From NCBI RefSeq assembly GCF_964340395.1, contig NC_135552.1:5441981-5505980 (forward strand): a stretch of DNA of 64,000 bases. Reading direction: 5' to 3'. Positions 63,549-64,000 of the stretch are shown piece after piece. The notes below the pieces were generated by a model, which did no database searches, was not told where the DNA came from, and saw nothing but the letters and a program-made list of their open reading frames with translations. Each line of letters begins with the position of its first letter. The stretch's first letter is position 1. The position numbers and the translations under genes are program-made. Source of the stretch: Glandiceps talaboti (Eukaryota; Hemichordata; Enteropneusta; Spengelidae).

Positions 63549-64000
63549 ACATATATTTGGCTTCTAGGTATTTGAAAGTGCCTGCGCATGATTCTCCGAA
63601 GACTTTGTTTTTGGCTTTAACATGACATTTCTTCTGTCCATCACACAGACTTCTCATAATTTCGAGGCTGGTATCAGAATAACAGTCAGTTGTTATCATA
63701 TTTCTCGACGGACAGACATTTGGGTCTGTCCGGCCGTAGTTAGCTTGTACAACACTGATTATACCACTCTCGCATTTGATTTTCAACTCGTCATGTTCAC
63801 AGGCAACTTTTTTGTGGGCTAAAGCATATACTTGGTTGGCCCATGCACCACCCTTTCCGTCATTTGCACAATCGCTAGACTCGCCATACAAGCTATATGT
63901 CTGTCCAGCCTCTGGTCCACTGAAACACTGGCCGCCGTGTTGGACAGCAAAGACATTAAACCCCTTCGCTTCGGCTACGAGGGCGCACTTCACTATGGCG
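63549..64000 (-). CDS. SUEL-type (rhamnose-binding-like) lectin exon with preceding WSC-like domain, 5' end outside window
   Basis: Open on the minus strand from the window edge to donor T|GTGAGT at 63549. First comes the end of a WSC-like domain (KCALVAEAKGFNVFAVQHGG, GGAWANQVYAL), then a complete SUEL/Gal_Lectin domain: ACEHDELKIKCESG, the YGR motif in VVQANYGRTD, CYSDTSLEIMRSLCDGQKKC, and KVFGESCAGTFKYLEAKYMC. The canonical DPC triplet is replaced by ESC, which may change sugar specificity. Secreted or cell-surface glycan binding is expected. The first exon(s), including the signal peptide, lie beyond the right edge. Confidence 0.92.

Overview
This is AT-rich animal nuclear DNA with spliced genes, abundant tetranucleotide and pentanucleotide microsatellites, and degenerate DIRS-like, Penelope-like, CR1/L2/jockey-type LINE, MITE-like and Helitron-like elements. 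I see no bacterial, viral or organellar gene organisation. The mobile-element mix, together with a rhamnose-binding-type (SUEL) lectin and WSC-like cysteine-rich domains, suggests a marine invertebrate. A spiralian or invertebrate deuterostome fits, but the phylum cannot be fixed from sequence alone. Real start codons are ATG. Several long open stretches begin at GTG or TTG and are exons or relics.

Layout. 0-10 kb is a retrotransposon graveyard: a CR1-like tail, two same-strand DIRS-like copies that both lack recognisable reverse transcriptase, and a nearly full-length but frameshifted LINE (endonuclease, RT, cysteine-rich tail). 10.2-12.6 kb is a foldback element with two arms of about 0.7 kb bounded by TTAA and an open frame in its loop. 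12.9-14.0 kb holds an intronless SLC35G/EamA-like transporter gene. 14.7 kb has a 170-bp MITE with a 9-bp target duplication. 15.1-16.5 kb and 47.1-48.4 kb carry related elements with terminal hairpins, the second with an array of about 146 bp period. 22.6-24.3 kb contains a three-exon gene for a small secreted cysteine-containing peptide, found by splice-phase matching. 34.4-35.7 kb contains a possible two-exon gene. 39.3-41.5 kb is a tandem duplication of about 1.06 kb. 45.7-57.9 kb is a three-exon minus-strand gene for a type II membrane protein with a repetitive Ser/Thr-rich stalk and a C-terminal WSC-like domain. Its introns hold a Penelope-like element, several LINE pieces and many microsatellites. 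60.5-64 kb is the 3' part of a paralogous secreted lectin-type gene (WSC-like, SUEL lectin, linker, WSC-like) that runs off the right edge.

The two WSC-like genes lie head to tail on the minus strand, use only phase-1 introns, and end in terminal coding exons of identical length (290 bp), so they look like products of local duplication and module shuffling. Much of the rest (17.3-22, 24.4-34, 36-39, 41.5-45.5, 55.6-57.8 and 58-60.4 kb) shows no supportable gene.
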